Of a stretch of 64,000 nt of DNA, positions 61,906-64,000 are shown in pieces. Within the stretch, counting starts at the first letter, position 1. Each line of letters opens with the position of its first letter. Origin of the DNA: Verrucomicrobiota bacterium (GTDB lineage: Bacteria; Verrucomicrobiota; Verrucomicrobiia; Chthoniobacterales; Terrimicrobiaceae); contig JAFKMU010000062.1 of NCBI GenBank assembly GCA_017305195.1, positions 1 through 64,000 of the forward strand, written 5' to 3'. The notes beneath the pieces are model-generated. The model did not search any database and was not told the origin of the DNA. It saw nothing but the letters and a program-made list of their open reading frames with translations. Both the position numbers and the translations under genes were made by a program.

Positions 61906-63021
61906 ATGAGCGTTGAAGTCAAAGTTCCTGTCGTCGGAGAATCCATTACCTCCGGCATCATCTCGACCTGGCACAAGAAGGACGGAGAGGCCGTCTCGGC
62001 CGGCGAAGTCCTTTTCACCCTGGAGACCGACAAGGTCTCAACGGAGGTCAACTCTCCGGAATCCGGCGTCCTCAAGACCCAGGCCGCCGAGGGTGACGAG
62101 GTGAAAATCGGTCAGGTCGTTGCTTTGATCGAAGCAGGCGGCGCAGCCCCGGCTCCCAAGGAGGAAGCGCCCAAGGCTGCTGCTCCAAAGGCCGAGCCCG
62201 CTCCCGCCAAGGCGGAGCCCTCTCCGGCTCCCAAGGAGGAAGCTCCCAAGGCAGCCGAGCCTGCCAAGCCCGCTCCCGCGCCGAGGCCCGCCGCCAAGGC
62301 TGCTGCTCCGGTTTCCCAGGATGGACGCACCACCCGCAAGAAGCTGACCCCGCTCCGCCGCAAGATCGCGACCCAGCTCGTCAACGCCCAGCACACCGCC
62401 GCGATCCTGACCACGTTCAACGAGTGCGACATGAGCACCGTGATGGGCCTGCGCAAGGCGATGCAGGACGAGTTCGTGAAGAAGCACGGCATCAAGCTCG
62501 GCTTCATGTCATTTTTCGTTAAAGCCGTCGTCGACGCGCTCAAGGCGACCCCGGCGATCAATTCCCGCCTCGAAGGCGATGAACTGATCCAGAATCACTA
62601 CTACGACATCGGCGTGGCCGTTGGCACCGAAAAGGGCCTGATGGTCCCGGTGCTCCGCGATTGCGACAAGAAGTCATTCGCTGAGATCGAGCAGGAGCTC
62701 GGGGAGTACGCTGTGAAGGCCCGCGAAGGAAAGATCTCGCTGGAAGACCTCCAGGGAGGCGTCTTTACCATCTCCAACGGCGGCGTTTACGGTTCGCTCC
62801 TCAGCACGCCGATCCTGAACCCGCCGCAGAGCGGCATCCTGGGCATGCACAAGATCCAGGAGCGTCCGGTCGCCGAGAAAGGCCAGGTCGTCATCCGCCC
62901 GATGATGTATCTCGCCCTGAGCTACGACCACCGCGTCGTGGATGGCAAGGAGGCCGTGACCTTCCTTGTGCGCGTAAAGGATTGCATCGAAAATCCTGCC
63001 CGACTGCTCCTCGGGACATAA
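61906..63021 (+). CDS. sucB: 2-oxoglutarate dehydrogenase E2 component lacking an E3-binding domain
   Basis: A 371-residue dihydrolipoyl succinyltransferase. The lipoyl domain (1-78) has Lys43 in [10 protein letters not shown] as the lipoyl site. Residues 79-138 are an Ala/Pro/Lys/Glu linker containing [11 protein letters not shown] twice (DNA copies at 62149-62181 and 62224-62256). The catalytic domain begins at about 140 and contains YDHRVVDG (His342, Asp346). The peripheral subunit-binding domain, normally about 35 residues between linker and catalytic core, is not present, and the chain is shorter than usual (E. coli SucB has about 405 residues). How E3 docks is therefore unclear. Confidence 0.95.
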   Translation: MSVEVKVPVVGESITSGIISTWHKKDGEAVSAGEVLFTLETDKVSTEVNSPESGVLKTQAAEGDEVKIGQVVALIEAGGAAPAPKEEAPKAAAPKAEPAPAKAEPSPAPKEEAPKAAEPAKPAPAPRPAAKAAAPVSQDGRTTRKKLTPLRRKIATQLVNAQHTAAILTTFNECDMSTVMGLRKAMQDEFVKKHGIKLGFMSFFVKAVVDALKATPAINSRLEGDELIQNHYYDIGVAVGTEKGLMVPVLRDCDKKSFAEIEQELGEYAVKAREGKISLEDLQGGVFTISNGGVYGSLLSTPILNPPQSGILGMHKIQERPVAEKGQVVIRPMMYLALSYDHRVVDGKEAVTFLVRVKDCIENPARLLLGT

Positions 63022-63025
63022 GGCT

Positions 63026-63063
63026 CTGATTGAACGACAGCGGGAAATCCGCTGTCGTATCAG
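63026..63063 (+). terminator. long hairpin after sucB
   Basis: ACGACAGCGG (63034-63043) pairs perfectly with CCGCTGTCGT (63049-63058) across GAAAT. CTGAT at 63026-63030 can extend it by pairing with ATCAG at 63059-63063, leaving a three-base bulge. It starts just after the sucB stop. No T run follows, so it may end the transcript with help or protect its 3' end. Confidence 0.6.
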
Positions 63064-63117
63064 GGTAAATGTATCCGAAATGTGCAGGGCCGTGGAAAAC
63101 CGGCCTGCGGAGCTCGC

Positions 63118-64000
63118 ATGAATAAAGAGGGCTTCGTTTTTTTTGACCCGAACCGCCGTCGCTGGACATGGGTTCGGTTGGTCGTCGCCATAGCCGTGTT
63201 AGTCGTTCTGGCCGCTTCGGTTGTTTTTGTGAAATCCCTGCTCATTCAGCCGCTGCTGAAGATGCCGGATTCCCTGATGGCTCTACGGTTGAAGCTGCAC
63301 GCCCTGGAAGCCAAGCCTCACCTGATGGCGGAGCGCAAACCTTGGGAGGCCATGCTGCAGAAGTCTCTGGGACATGCCCACCAGACACGCGCCGCTCTCG
63401 CGAAGAGCGGTGAAGTCCGGGCCGCGCTCCTTGATGATGGCGATCAGCGCAGCCTTGCTTCCTTTGCGGCCCATGCCGGGGAGCTGACCCATGTCTGCCC
63501 GGAGATCATGTCTGTCGGCGGCGTTCCGGCTCATATCCGGGTTGAGGTCGAGCCGAGTGTGCTCTCGCTGCTTCATAGCTCACGCGCGAAGATGGTGCCG
63601 GTCATGACCAATGCCTCGGGCGACTCGTGGGACAGCGACGCCATCGAGGGCCTGCTGGAGAGCGATGCCGCCCAGCAGCAACATTTCATTGAGGCCCTGC
63701 GGAACGCCCTGCGCGATATCGGGGCTGCCGGGGTGCTTCTGGACTGGCAGGGACTTGACCCCTCGTTTTCTGATCGGCTGACCGTCTTCCTCGGGCAGAT
63801 CCGCGATGCGCTGCATCAGGATGACCGCGAGCTTTGGCTGAGCATCCCGGTCGGCGATGATCTCAAGGTCTTTGACCTGGATCAGATTCCCGGCGCGGTT
63901 GACCGCATGGTCGCCCAGCTGCACGACGAAAATGCTGAGCAGGATGCTCCCGGCCCTGTCGCCGCCCAGCTTTGGTTCGAGGGCTGGCTCAGGGCGCTGC
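63118..64000 (+). CDS. membrane-anchored protein, 5' part; likely glycosyltransferase/deacetylase fusion N-terminus
   Basis: An open frame starts at ATG 63118 and runs 294 codons to the window edge without a stop. The N-terminus (MNKEGFVFFDPNRRRWTWVR) is followed by one membrane helix (about 19-42). A domain then opens with EVRAALLDDGDQRSLASFAA and VLLDWQGLDPSFSDRLTVFL. The pattern F-D-P-x-x-R-R-W before a helix, and a GH18-like segment with D-D-x-D-x-x-S-L-A-S-F, match the N-terminal part of large proteins that join a GH18-like domain, polysaccharide deacetylase and family 2 glycosyltransferase. Only the first domain is visible, so the assignment is tentative. Confidence 0.7.
   Translation, partial: MNKEGFVFFDPNRRRWTWVRLVVAIAVLVVLAASVVFVKSLLIQPLLKMPDSLMALRLKLHALEAKPHLMAERKPWEAMLQKSLGHAHQTRAALAKSGEVRAALLDDGDQRSLASFAAHAGELTHVCPEIMSVGGVPAHIRVEVEPSVLSLLHSSRAKMVPVMTNASGDSWDSDAIEGLLESDAAQQQHFIEALRNALRDIGAAGVLLDWQGLDPSFSDRLTVFLGQIRDALHQDDRELWLSIPVGDDLKVFDLDQIPGAVDRMVAQLHDENAEQDAPGPVAAQLWFEGWLRAL

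Noticed and set aside
59059..61974. A 971-codon open frame antisense to sucA
   Set aside because: It mirrors the sense gene's codon bias (few TTA, CTA and TCA codons) and its translation is low-complexity. The sense strand encodes a complete E1 enzyme.
1..64000. tRNA or rRNA genes, CRISPR arrays, insertion sequences, prophage or replication origin
   Set aside because: None of the gaps between genes shows a cloverleaf, spaced direct repeats, transposase remnants, terminal inverted repeats or DnaA boxes that I can support.

Overview
The window reads as a chromosomal piece of a moderately high-GC, Gram-negative, sugar-polymer-degrading bacterium. Verrucomicrobiota (Spartobacteria/Opitutae-like) is the best guess. 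The reasons are PEP-CTERM tails, a pseudopilin of the H-X9-DG type, LacI-controlled CAZyme genes, giant secreted TPR proteins, DUF4340/GldG gene clusters and few clear Shine-Dalgarno sequences. I see no insertion sequences, CRISPR arrays, phage genes, rRNAs or tRNAs. Assignment to the phylum is inference.

Left part (1-18 kb): pectin and uronate use. On the minus strand lie a LacI regulator, a PL22-like oligogalacturonate lyase, a secreted glycoside hydrolase with two jelly-roll domains, and a Gfo/Idh/MocA oxidoreductase (254-6515). Divergent to lacI is a three-gene plus-strand unit for secreted or surface proteins: PEP-CTERM, LamG-like and pseudopilin (6594-8926). A 14-base word is shared between the lacI start region and the space before the lyase, and is a good candidate for the LacI operator. 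Next comes the minus-strand operon kdgK-uxaA-uxaB (9020-13166), which turns tagaturonate into 2-keto-3-deoxy-6-phosphogluconate. The lyase route and the uronate route meet at KDG. Then follow a PEP-CTERM subtilase, a DUF1254 lipoprotein and an outer-membrane barrel with a helical insertion.

Middle part (18-44 kb): mixed housekeeping and envelope genes. These are a methyltransferase, histidine phosphatase, cupin, HrpB helicase, a set of small secreted proteins around an ACT-domain protein, a 2008-residue TPR protein, TyrRS, a family B DNA polymerase whose proofreading residues look lost, a lysozyme-like secreted protein coupled to PolX, an MscS channel with a cyclic-nucleotide-binding domain coupled to a degenerate metallo-beta-lactamase-fold protein, a HAD phosphatase, a K+ channel with RCK domains, and DUF456.

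Right part (44-64 kb): translation and central metabolism. These are EF-G with a clear terminator, an OB-fold secreted protein, an AraC/O6-methylguanine methyltransferase fusion, AlaRS, a soluble hybrid histidine kinase, a four-gene Gld-type ABC transporter operon, and sucA-sucB. This SucB lacks the peripheral subunit-binding (E3-binding) domain. The window ends inside a membrane-anchored gene that resembles the N-terminus of glycosyltransferase/deacetylase fusions.

Most likely novelties: the LacI-linked lyase plus surface-protein module with its operator pair, the exonuclease-dead PolB, the E3-binding-domain-less SucB, and the helix-interrupted outer-membrane barrel.
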